64,000 nt of DNA, from assembly GCF_001514205.1 (NCBI RefSeq), contig NZ_KQ948781.1, positions 176,609 through 240,608 on the forward strand, written 5' to 3'. The position numbers were made by a program, and so were the translations under genes. Of the stretch, positions 7,615 through 30,709 are shown piece after piece. Source of the DNA: Streptomyces griseoruber. Its GTDB lineage: Bacteria > Actinomycetota > Actinomycetes > Streptomycetales > Streptomycetaceae. A model generated the notes under the pieces. It was not told the DNA's origin. It ran no database searches and was given only the letters and a program-made list of their open reading frames with translations. How positions within the stretch are numbered: the stretch's first letter is position 1; each line of letters starts with the position of its first letter.

Positions 7615-8475
7615 TCATGCGCGTTCCTGTTCCGAGTGGCTGTCGCCGTCGTCGGCGAGATCTGGTGCGGGCCGTCCCGCCTCGGTGAGGTCGTCGGACT
7701 GGCGGGGGGCCGACACCCGGGTGCGGTTCGCCGACGCGGGGGCCGCTGTCGCATAGGCGGACGTGCCGGCCTGGAACCGCGCCATGTACTGGGGCTTGAC
7801 CCGGGGCGGCCAGCAGTGCGGGACAAGGATGTCCAGCGCGTAGGCGCGGGCGACGAGAGCGGAGCGGTTGGGTGCCTTCAGCTTCTTCAGCATCGCGCTG
7901 ATGTGGTATTCGACGCCATGGCTGCTGAGGCCGAGCCGTGAGGCCAGCTGCTGGGTGGAGAGCCCGGCGGCCACGCCTTCCAGAACGCGGCCGGGCACCT
8001 CGGCGAGCGCCGCGGGCGCCGCCGCCAGCGTGAGCGGGGGGCTGTGGACGGTGTCCGGGACGATGAGTGCGACCGCGACGCACTCGGTGCAGTAGACATG
8101 CAGGACGCTGTTGAGCGCGATGCCCGTGACCAGGCAGTCCACGTCCCTGAGGTTCCCGTCCACGAGCGTCACGGGGACACTGAAGTCACCGTGCCGCCCC
8201 GCGACGAGCTGGGAGAAGTGTTCTTGGAGGCTCGCCCCGGCCGTCGGGTGGAAGAACCGCGACAGCGGCACTCCCCGCACCTCGGCGGGTATGAGCCGGA
8301 GCTGCTCGCAGAACGCGTCGTTGGCCTCCACGACCCGGAGTTCGGCGTCGAGATGGACGATCCCCAGTGTCGCGGCGACGGCCGAGGGGATGTCGGGTGT
8401 CGGCAGGGCCCGGGGTTTCGCCGTGGGGAGCTCCGGGTCCAGGTCCAGGGTCGTGACCTTGGGCAGGGTGGACAA
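7615..8475 (-). CDS. PAS-LuxR family transcriptional regulator
   Basis: The protein has 286 residues from TTG 8475. An N-terminal PAS domain spans about residues 25-135 (GIVHLDAELRVVEANDAFCEQ). A LuxR helix-turn-helix follows at about 170-225 (EVPGRVLEGVAAGLSTQQLASRLGLSSHGVEYHISAMLKKL). A Ser/Ala-rich tail ends the protein. The TTG has AAAGAGG seven nt upstream. An upstream ATG at 8718 would add 81 Arg/Pro-rich residues lacking domain character, so it was not used. Members such as PimM activate polyketide clusters by binding a 16-bp near-palindrome. Two matching sites lie at the two main promoters of this cluster. It is the probable pathway activator. Confidence 0.82.
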   Translation of the reverse strand: MSTLPKVTTLDLDPELPTAKPRALPTPDIPSAVAATLGIVHLDAELRVVEANDAFCEQLRLIPAEVRGVPLSRFFHPTAGASLQEHFSQLVAGRHGDFSVPVTLVDGNLRDVDCLVTGIALNSVLHVYCTECVAVALIVPDTVHSPPLTLAAAPAALAEVPGRVLEGVAAGLSTQQLASRLGLSSHGVEYHISAMLKKLKAPNRSALVARAYALDILVPHCWPPRVKPQYMARFQAGTSAYATAAPASANRTRVSAPRQSDDLTEAGRPAPDLADDGDSHSEQERA

Positions 8476-9011
8476 GGCAGTACCTCTTTCGGGGGGCCGG
8501 AAGGGACCCGGGTGCGCCGCGTTCGGCCGGCGCCGGTGGACCGCCCGGCACGGGGCGTCCTCGTCTCTTCCGTCGTGTGGGGAACTGAGGCCGTGTGGGG
8601 GAACCGGTTGGTACGCCGGGGCTGTCGGCCCGACCGAACGTCGTTCCGTGCTCTGCGTTCGCGTCCGTCGGACGGGGGTCGGGGAAAGCCGACTGACCGC
8701 CCGGGGTGGTGCAGTCATACGAGGTCTCCGGGGGTACCGAGGGGCCGTCGCGCAGTAGCGCGGTGCTCAGCCGTGGGCCCGTCGGCGTCCGGGGCGTCGG
8801 CACCCGGGCTGCGGGGGCTCCGGCGACAAACGCTTTCGGACAGGGCGGACGGAACCATGCCGGCGCTGGTGTGTGGGGGTGAAATGACTGTGTCTCTCCT
8901 GCCCGGAGGGCCGTCGCAGGGCGGCCGGGAACAGCGTCGAGCGGGGCCGTAATGCCGCCCGACGGGTGACGCTGGATCAGTTTGCCTTGTTGGAGTGGTA
9001 CTTGGTCAAGG

Positions 9012-9033
9012 GTGTCACTGTGTACAGCGACAC
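9012..9033. repeat. 22-bp near-palindrome
   Basis: Arms GTGTCACTGT and ACAGCGACAC face each other across a central GT, with one mismatched pair in the arms. It lies in the divergent regulatory region, outside any gene, so it may be an operator for a dimeric repressor. A role as an RNA hairpin is possible. Confidence 0.4.
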
Positions 9034-9267
9034 GTGCCGATTGGTATGCCCTGCGCTGTGCGTGCCACGCGGCGTCCCGACTTGCCGTCGGCATGCCAGG
9101 GACGTGCGCGGAAGCCATGAGCGAACGGGCCGGAGGCGTGCCGGCAGACGGCGCCCGGCGGCATTTGTAAACCCACCAGTAGCAAATCCGCATGCTTTTA
9201 CGACCCCGAAAACCACCCGCTGCTCCGCGGAGCGGCGGTCCGATTTGGGCTATTTTACTGACGGGTA

Positions 9268-9283
9268 CTAAGGGTTTCCGTAG
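9268..9283 (+). promoter_or_regulatory. Candidate PAS-LuxR binding site, copy 2
   Basis: CTAAGGGTTTCCGTAG matches 13/16 positions of the PimM-type consensus CTVGGGAWWTCCCBAG and 12/16 of the site at 5436-5451. Its centre is 25 bp upstream of the centre of a possible -35 box. Confidence 0.5.
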
Positions 9284-9297
9284 TCGCCGATCACTAC

Positions 9298-9326
9298 TTG
9301 AACCTTGTAAGGTCGCATCGTTCTCA
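9298..9326 (+). promoter_or_regulatory. Possible promoter of the ACP-PKS operon
   Basis: TTGAAC (9298-9303) is followed after 17 nt by TTCTCA, a poor -10 box. A weak -10 would suit a promoter that depends on an activator. The leader to the ACP start is about 140 nt. Confidence 0.3.
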
Positions 9327-9472
9327 CCGGAGACGTCCGTTTTCCGATCCCTTGTGCGCGCCTTCATTCATGCCGTCATGAGCGACCGGGGCCGGGCTTT
9401 CTTCCGGTGGAGTGCGGGCGTCGGCCACGCCGTTTCCCTGCCCGCCCCGGTCGGCAACCCTGGAGGCTGCTC

Positions 9473-9745
9473 GTGAGCATTGAGGCAACCATCAAGAGAA
9501 TTCTGGTCGACGACCTGTTCGTGAGCGTTCCGCAAACCGAGATCGGTCTCGACGACGGCCTTCGGGACGTCCTCGGCCTCGACTCGCTCGGATTCACCGA
9601 ACTCCGCGCCCAGTGTGAATATGCCTTCGGCATAAGGATCTCGGACGAGGACTTCGTACCGGAGAACTTCTCCTCGGTGCGGGCCCTGACGCGGCTGGTG
9701 ACACGCCTCGGCGAGTCGATCCAGGACGGAGCCGGCAGCCGATGA
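9473..9745 (+). CDS. Discrete acyl carrier protein
   Basis: The 90-residue acidic protein has the phosphopantetheine motif GLDSL, with Ser38 as the attachment site. It begins at GTG 9473 with GGAGG six nt upstream. It is the first gene of a tightly coupled set of ACP, FabZ-like, ketosynthase, half-ketosynthase and adenylating enzyme. Such a set resembles aryl-polyene and highly reducing type II PKS systems. It probably carries the chain elongated by the neighbouring ketosynthase pair. Its stop overlaps the next start. Confidence 0.88.
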   Translation: MSIEATIKRILVDDLFVSVPQTEIGLDDGLRDVLGLDSLGFTELRAQCEYAFGIRISDEDFVPENFSSVRALTRLVTRLGESIQDGAGSR

Positions 9746-10236
9746 CCGAGACGATCGACGCCACGGAGCGCCAGCCGAGGACCATGGGATTCACGGAACT
9801 CAAGAGCTGGCTGCGGCACCGCCACCCGATGGTGTACCTCGACCGAATTCTGGATTACGAGCCCGGTGAATACGTGAAGAGCCTCATGGCCGTCTCCGGT
9901 CAGACGGACGCCATTTCCGGCCACTTCCCCGAGCGCGCCATCTTCCCGGCCAGCCATATGATGCAGGCGATCGCCCAGTCGGCAATCATTCTGGCCCAGC
10001 TGTCCACCTCACCGCTGGCCGACGACGAAATCACCCTGATCGGGTCGGTCAAAGCCAGGTTCACCCATGTCGTCGTTCCCGGCGATCAAATCGTCTTCAA
10101 CACGACCTGCGAGAGCCTTCGCGGAAACTTCCTCACCTTCGCCTGCCGGGCGGAGGTCTCGGGCAGGCCGGTCGCCATGACCCGGGGCAGCCTGGTGCGT
10201 ACCAAGGTCACAGATCTGGGCGAGCAACTGTGGTGA
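9742..10236 (+). CDS. FabZ/ApeI-like hotdog dehydratase with Glu-to-Gln change
   Basis: The 164-residue single-hotdog protein has the FabZ catalytic His in SGHFPE (His61). The catalytic Glu that normally sits 14 residues later is Gln75 (MMQAIAQ instead of VEAMAQ). It would remove water from a 3-hydroxyacyl-ACP, forming a double bond. With Gln in place of Glu it may be slow, may favour another geometry, or may serve a binding role. It overlaps the ACP gene (ATGA) and the ketosynthase gene (GTGA), so the three are made together. Confidence 0.8.
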   Translation: MTETIDATERQPRTMGFTELKSWLRHRHPMVYLDRILDYEPGEYVKSLMAVSGQTDAISGHFPERAIFPASHMMQAIAQSAIILAQLSTSPLADDEITLIGSVKARFTHVVVPGDQIVFNTTCESLRGNFLTFACRAEVSGRPVAMTRGSLVRTKVTDLGEQLW

Positions 10237-11375
10237 ACCCCGATTCCCGGATCTGGGTCACGGGAATGGCATGGACCACAGCTCTGGGATCGGCGCTGGA
10301 CCCGGTTTGGGAATTACTTCTCGACGATGCCTGCGGAATCTCCGACGTCCCCTCCCCGTTGCCTCTGCGTAACACTCGGGCGGCCGTCGTGCCCGGCGTT
10401 CCGCTGGACTTCCCCGCATCGCACCGCCAGCACGAACTTACCCGCTCCACGCTGTCCGCGGCGTTGGCGGACGCGGGCATCGAGCCGGACGACCCGGCGC
10501 TCCTGCCGGTCCTCGGAACCAGTTACGGCGCTCATCTCGACCTGGCGGAAACCGCTTCCCTCTCCGAGTGGTCGGCAGCGGCCGTGCGAGACGCCGGAGT
10601 GCCGGCGGAACCCGTGACGGTCACCACCGCCTGCTCCGCGGGGTCGGACGCGATCCTGACCGGTCTCGCCCTTCTTCAGGAAGGCGCTGCGGAGTTGTGT
10701 GTGTGCGGTGGGGCGGATGTGCTCACCCTCGGCAAGCGGCTGGGGCATTCACGTCTGGGCACCATGGCCCCCGACGGGCTGCGCGCCTTCGACGCACGGC
10801 ACAACGGCACGGTTCTCGGTGAGGGCGCGGCCTTCCTGGTCCTCGAACCCGCGGCGCGGGCGCGTGCCCGAGGCATCCGCCCGCGCGGAGTTCTCGCCGG
10901 TGCGGCCTCGTCGAACGACGCTGCCAGCGCCGTCGCCCCCGACCCGTCCGGCTCGAACGTCGTCCTCGCCGTCGAACGCGCCCTGCGCACAGCCCACATC
11001 ACCCCGGCGGACGTCTCCGTCGTCAACGCACACGGCTCCGGGACACCGGTGAACGATGACGTGGAAGCCCGGGCCTACGCCCGTCTGTTCGCCGAAGTGC
11101 CCCGTCCACCGGTCGTGTTCGCGACCAAGGGGGCGTTCGGGCACACCCTCGGCGCGACAGGAGCCATCGAGGCGGTCGCCGTGCTCCAGGCCCTCGCCAC
11201 CTCGATGGCACCCCCTGTCCACGGCCTCCGGGAGCCGATCCCCCAGCTCGGTCTGCCGATGCCTGCTCAGCAGCCCATGAAGATCGACCAGGGGTACGGA
11301 ATCAGCGTGACGCTCGGCTTCGGCGGCTTCAACACCTGCCTCGTCCTGCAGGGGCCGGGGAGCGCGACGCCATGA
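10230..11375 (+). CDS. Discrete beta-ketoacyl-ACP synthase (type II, KS-alpha-like)
   Basis: The protein has 381 residues (GTG 10230, or GTG 10233 which overlaps the previous stop). The Cys-His-His triad is complete: Cys135 in TTACSAG, the first His in NAHGSGTP, the second in FGHTLGATG with the preceding Lys in TKGAF. It should condense malonyl-ACP onto an acyl primer. The partner encoded next lacks the active Cys, as in KS-CLF heterodimers. Codon 29 is TTA (10314-10316), the only TTA I noticed in the PKS operon. Confidence 0.88.
   Translation: MVNPDSRIWVTGMAWTTALGSALDPVWELLLDDACGISDVPSPLPLRNTRAAVVPGVPLDFPASHRQHELTRSTLSAALADAGIEPDDPALLPVLGTSYGAHLDLAETASLSEWSAAAVRDAGVPAEPVTVTTACSAGSDAILTGLALLQEGAAELCVCGGADVLTLGKRLGHSRLGTMAPDGLRAFDARHNGTVLGEGAAFLVLEPAARARARGIRPRGVLAGAASSNDAASAVAPDPSGSNVVLAVERALRTAHITPADVSVVNAHGSGTPVNDDVEARAYARLFAEVPRPPVVFATKGAFGHTLGATGAIEAVAVLQALATSMAPPVHGLREPIPQLGLPMPAQQPMKIDQGYGISVTLGFGGFNTCLVLQGPGSATP
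10314..10316 (+). promoter_or_regulatory. In-frame TTA leucine codon (bldA control point)
   Basis: Codon 29 of the ketosynthase gene is TTA. In Streptomyces this codon is read by the single, developmentally timed bldA tRNA. It would delay ketosynthase synthesis, and the translationally coupled genes after it, until late growth. Confidence 0.75.
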
Positions 11376-11920
11376 ACGCACCCGCCGCCCCGCACACGTA
11401 CGGCATGAAAGTCGTCGGCGAAGGTGTCGCCACCGCACCCGACCTGTCCGCCGCCCCGCCGAAGCGGAAGGCGTCCCTCTACGCGGACCCCCTCTCCTGG
11501 CTCGTGCTCGACGCGGTGGAGCAGGCGCTCGGCGCGCACGGCGGGGATCTCACCTCGGCGGACGCGTCGGTGAAGGAGGCCGTGGGGCACATCGCGGTGA
11601 GCGATCAGTGCACCATGCACACCATGCGCCAACTGGCCGAGGCGATTCCGACGGCCCGTATCTCGCCGCTGCGCTTCTCGGGGGCGAATCCGGCCTCGAT
11701 CTGCAGCCTCCCCTCCCAGCTCCTCGGATTCAGCGGGCCCACCATGACCCTGTCGATGGCCCCGGAGAAGGGCCTGCCACCCGCGATGGCCGTGGCCCGT
11801 GCCTGGCTGCGCCAGGGCACCGCAACCCATGTGATCGTGACGGCCCATCGGGCGGACGCATCGGGTCACCGCGTCACCAGCACGATCCTCACCTCGGACA
11901 CGACGGCAGGACTGAAGTGA
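11372..11920 (+). CDS. Half-length ketosynthase-like protein (chain-length-factor-like, no active Cys)
   Basis: The 182-residue protein corresponds to the N-terminal half of a ketosynthase (Ketoacyl-synt_2 type, as in ApeC of aryl-polyene clusters). The motif that should hold the nucleophilic Cys reads LSMAPEKG, with Met129 in its place. The C-terminal His motifs are absent because the protein ends early. It overlaps the active ketosynthase gene by ATGA, so a one-to-one complex is expected. By analogy with ApeO-ApeC it may set chain length or stabilise the ketosynthase. No frameshift is apparent: the stop overlaps the next start by GTGA. Confidence 0.7.
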   Translation: MNAPAAPHTYGMKVVGEGVATAPDLSAAPPKRKASLYADPLSWLVLDAVEQALGAHGGDLTSADASVKEAVGHIAVSDQCTMHTMRQLAEAIPTARISPLRFSGANPASICSLPSQLLGFSGPTMTLSMAPEKGLPPAMAVARAWLRQGTATHVIVTAHRADASGHRVTSTILTSDTTAGLK

Positions 11921-13413
11921 AGACCGTAGGCACCCTCGTCGAGGCGAGCGCCGTACAGCACTTCCTCGACCACCTCGTCCAGGCCGACCGGCCCGAGGCG
12001 CGGCTCCCGACCCTCGACACCGTGGTGGACGAACTGCGCACGCTCGGCGTCGAGCCCGGACGGACCGTCATGGTGGCGATGCCGAACGGCGGGGCGTTCA
12101 CCGCCGTGGTGCTCGCGCTGCTGGCCCACGGCGCGGTTCCGGCGCTCCTGCCACCGTCGGCTCCGCCGTCCAGGATCGAACGGATGGCCAGGGCCCTCGG
12201 AGCGGACGCCATCGTCGCGCCGCGCATCCCGGCCGAGTTGCTGAACGGCGAGGCCGCGCACTCCATCGGCGGGATCGCCCAGTTCGCGACACTGTCCGGT
12301 GCGGACACCCGCCCCCACCGCCCCGGCGAGATCATCCTCCTCACCTCCGGCACCTCCGGTGTGTTCAGCGGCTGTCTGCACCACGTCGACTCCCTGTTCC
12401 GCAACGCGGCCCGCCACGCGGGGGCGATCGGCCAGACCACCGACGACACCGTCCTGATCAACCTCCCCATGCACTACTCCTACGCGTTCGTCGCCCAGCT
12501 GCTCGGGACCCTCGTCTCCGGGGGCAGAGCGGTGATCGCGGGCCCGCCGTTCACCCCGGCGAGCTACCGGCGGACCATCGAGGAGTACGGGGTCACGGTG
12601 TCCTCGCTGACGCCGGCGCTGGTCGAGACCTGGCGCCGGGCGGGCCGCCCGCTTCCCGCGCCCCTGCGTCGGCTCACCGTCGGCGGTGACGCGTTCGGTG
12701 CCTCGTCCGTGGCGGACCTGCTGGCGCACAACCCCGGCCTGGAGCTCTACCTCACCTACGGCCTCACCGAGGCGGGCCCCCGCGTGTCCACGCTGGCCGC
12801 CCACCTGGAGCCGCCCCGGCGCCACACCTCGGTGGGACTCCCGCTTCCCGGTGTGGGGGTCCGCCTGCACGCGGAGAGCCCGGGGGACCGGGTCGGCGAG
12901 CTGATCGTCGAAACCGACACGGCGATGCTCCGCAGAGTCGGGCGGAGGCAGACGAGCGCACGGCCGGACAGCGGCGGGCCGGCGACCGGGGACACCGGGG
13001 ACACCGGGGACACCGGGGACACCGGGGACACCGGGACCACGATCGGCTCGTCGGGCCCCGTGAGGACCGCGATCGGCACCGGCGATCTCTTCGAGATGGA
13101 CGACGACGGCTATCTCTTCTTCCGCGGCCGGCGCCCGAGCTATGTCATCAGCCGCGGGGAGAAGGTCTCGCTGCGTTCGGTCTGCGAGATAGCCGAGACG
13201 CTCCCCGGCGTACAGGGAGCACAGGCGTGGACCCACGAGAACGACGCGGGTGATGTCGTCTTCACCCTCGACGTCTACTGCGCGGACGACTCCGTCGACG
13301 ACCAGGAGATCCGGCGGCGGCTCGCGAAGGTCCTGCTCCGCAGCGAGCAGCCGGCCCGTGTGCTGGTCCACCCGGCCGCCCACCTGGGCTGGCGCAAGTC
13401 CGTTGCCAAGTAG
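11917..13413 (+). CDS. Adenylate-forming enzyme (acyl-CoA/acyl-ACP ligase family)
   Basis: The 498-residue protein starts at GTG 11917, overlapping the previous stop. It has the ANL core: LLTSGTSGVFSG (phosphate loop), LTYGLTEAGPR, GTGDLFEMDDDGYLFFRGR (hinge Asp region) and a C-terminal WRKSVAK with the usual catalytic Lys region. The loop departs from the usual SGTTGxPK: the Lys is missing. A linker of about 25 residues between the large and hinge segments contains a GDT tripeptide repeat encoded by a 9-bp tandem repeat. It may load a starter onto the discrete ACP, as ApeH-type enzymes do. The substrate is unknown. Confidence 0.75.
   Translation: MKTVGTLVEASAVQHFLDHLVQADRPEARLPTLDTVVDELRTLGVEPGRTVMVAMPNGGAFTAVVLALLAHGAVPALLPPSAPPSRIERMARALGADAIVAPRIPAELLNGEAAHSIGGIAQFATLSGADTRPHRPGEIILLTSGTSGVFSGCLHHVDSLFRNAARHAGAIGQTTDDTVLINLPMHYSYAFVAQLLGTLVSGGRAVIAGPPFTPASYRRTIEEYGVTVSSLTPALVETWRRAGRPLPAPLRRLTVGGDAFGASSVADLLAHNPGLELYLTYGLTEAGPRVSTLAAHLEPPRRHTSVGLPLPGVGVRLHAESPGDRVGELIVETDTAMLRRVGRRQTSARPDSGGPATGDTGDTGDTGDTGDTGTTIGSSGPVRTAIGTGDLFEMDDDGYLFFRGRRPSYVISRGEKVSLRSVCEIAETLPGVQGAQAWTHENDAGDVVFTLDVYCADDSVDDQEIRRRLAKVLLRSEQPARVLVHPAAHLGWRKSVAK
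12987..13034 (+). repeat. 9-bp tandem repeat inside the adenylating enzyme gene
   Basis: About five in-frame copies of GGGGACACC encode Gly-Asp-Thr units. They fall in a surface linker between domains. Copy number could change by slippage without breaking the frame. Confidence 0.9.
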
Positions 13414-13425
13414 CGAAGGCTGACC

Positions 13426-29072
<15,647 letters not shown>

Positions 29073-29154
29073 ACGGCCGCCTCACGACCTCGACCCGGAC
29101 CACACGAGCACCCGTCCCGAGGGGTCGCGCTCGGCGAATCCACCGGAGGAACTC

Positions 29155-30693
29155 ATGTCAATCTTCTCGGACTTCCAGCAGGTCGCGCTCCGGCAACCGG
29201 ACGCGCCCGCGCTGGTCACCCTCGACGACGCCGTGTCGTACGGGACCGTGCTCGGCCTCGCCGACGAGGTCGCCGCTGGGCTGCTGCAGGCCGGCCTGCG
29301 CACGGGTGAGCGGGTCGCGGTGCACCTCTCCAACCGGTACGAGCTGGTCTCGGTCTACTACGCCTGTCTGCGGGTCGGCGCGGTGATCGTGCCGGTGAGC
29401 CACAAGCTGTCGGCGGGCGAGGTCGACCAGCTGATCGAGGACAGCGCACCCCGGTTCTATCTCGGCGAGGCCGAGGTCCACGAACCGTGCGCCCATGTGA
29501 TCGAGAAGCGCGAGACGGTCGAGCGCGCATGGATCCTCGACTCCGCCGGGACGACGACGACCGAGCCGTGGAGCGGCCTCCTCGCGGACGCCCCCTCCCC
29601 CTCCGACGACATCGGCCCGGACGAACTCGCCGCCATCTTCTACACCTCGGGCACCACGGGACGCCCCAAGAGCCTCGTGCTGTCCCAGACCACCCTGGAA
29701 GCCGGCCTCGACCTGACGGAGGCCCAGGGCGTCGGGCACGCCGACGCCACGTACTACATGATCAACCTGATGAACCCGTGGGGCATCCTCGTCCTGCTCA
29801 CCTCGCTGCGCCGGGGCCGTCCCCTGGCCCTGACGGCGACGAACACCCCGGACGTCATCCTGCGCATGCTGCGCACCCACCGCTTCGGCTGGATCGGCGG
29901 CGCGCCGACCACCTTCCGCGCCCTGCTGGCCGAGGCACGTGCCGCCGCCGAACCGGCTCCCGGCCTGGCGGGGACGAGGTGTGTGGCCGGAGGCGACGCA
30001 TGCCCGATCGAGCTGAGCCGGGACTTCGCGGAGACCTTCGGGGCCTCTCTGACGGGCGTCTACGGCATGACGGAGACCGCCGCGCCCGTGATCGAACAGC
30101 CGCGGATCGACGCCGTCGACGTGCCGTCCATCGGCTGGCCGCTGCCCGGTGTGGAGGTACGTGTCGACGCCGAGGAGGGCGAGGAGACGGGTGAGTTGCT
30201 GCTGCGCACCCCGTCCCGGCCCGTCGGGTCGTGGAACGGGACCGGAGTGGACCGTTTCGACCGTGCGGAGTGGCTCGCCAGCGGCGACATCGTCCGGCGA
30301 CGGGAGGACGGCTGTCTGCTGTTCGTGGGCCGCAAGAAGGATCTGATCATGGTCGAGGGCTATCCGATCTCACCGCTGGAGATCGAGCAGGCGATCGCCG
30401 CGCACCCCGATGTCGCGGCCGCCCTCGTCTTCGGCGTACCCGACACCGCCACCGGCGAACGCGCGGTCGCGCTGGTGGAACCGGAGCCTGGACGCCAGGT
30501 CGAGCCGACGGCCCTGCTGGAGCATCTGTCCGGCCGTATCGGCGCGTACAAGCATCCCGGAGAGATCAACGTCGTCGAGAAGCTGCCGGTGCTGCCCAGC
30601 GGCAAGCTCGGCCGACAGCGGCTCGCCGCCGATTACACGTCGTCCCGGGAGCACACAGCGGCCTCCTCGGACACGTCGGCCCACGCGGGCTGA
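29155..30693 (+). CDS. Acyl-CoA synthetase (class I adenylate-forming)
   Basis: The 512-residue protein has all ANL motifs: YTSGTTGRPKS (phosphate loop with Lys), YGMTETA, ASGDIVRR, VGRKKDLIMVEGYPI and a C-terminal LPSGKLGR (catalytic Lys). GGAGGA lies upstream of ATG 29155, 82 nt after the PKS stop. It may activate the acid released by the thioesterase so the chain can be passed to the discrete ketosynthase or the thioester reductase. Activation of a starter acid for the loading AT is also possible. The C-terminal tail after residue 490 is Ser/Thr-rich and probably disordered. Confidence 0.85.
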   Translation: MSIFSDFQQVALRQPDAPALVTLDDAVSYGTVLGLADEVAAGLLQAGLRTGERVAVHLSNRYELVSVYYACLRVGAVIVPVSHKLSAGEVDQLIEDSAPRFYLGEAEVHEPCAHVIEKRETVERAWILDSAGTTTTEPWSGLLADAPSPSDDIGPDELAAIFYTSGTTGRPKSLVLSQTTLEAGLDLTEAQGVGHADATYYMINLMNPWGILVLLTSLRRGRPLALTATNTPDVILRMLRTHRFGWIGGAPTTFRALLAEARAAAEPAPGLAGTRCVAGGDACPIELSRDFAETFGASLTGVYGMTETAAPVIEQPRIDAVDVPSIGWPLPGVEVRVDAEEGEETGELLLRTPSRPVGSWNGTGVDRFDRAEWLASGDIVRRREDGCLLFVGRKKDLIMVEGYPISPLEIEQAIAAHPDVAAALVFGVPDTATGERAVALVEPEPGRQVEPTALLEHLSGRIGAYKHPGEINVVEKLPVLPSGKLGRQRLAADYTSSREHTAASSDTSAHAG

Positions 30694-30709
30694 AGGAGGA
30701 CAGCTCGTC

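Larger units (their letters stand above)
8476..9472. other. Divergent regulatory region, no gene supported
   Basis: About 1 kb separates the PAS-LuxR start from the ACP start. Open frames here are short and lack recognisable domains or ribosome sites. The part from 9160 to 9310 is notably AT-richer than the surroundings and holds a candidate activator site and promoter. A near-palindrome lies at 9012-9033. Confidence 0.6.

Noticed and set aside
5458..7941. Plus-strand 827-codon frame opposite the ThiF-nitroreductase gene
   Set aside because: Composition is Arg/Gly/Pro-rich, no motif is visible, and the opposite strand encodes a two-domain protein with clear motifs.
8476..8718. Longer N-terminus for the PAS-LuxR regulator
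   Set aside because: The added 81 residues are Arg/Pro-rich without domain character, and TTG 8475 has a well-placed AAAGAGG.
12987..13034. Possible CRISPR-like array
   Set aside because: The unit is only 9 bp with no spacers and is in frame inside a gene, so it is a coding minisatellite.
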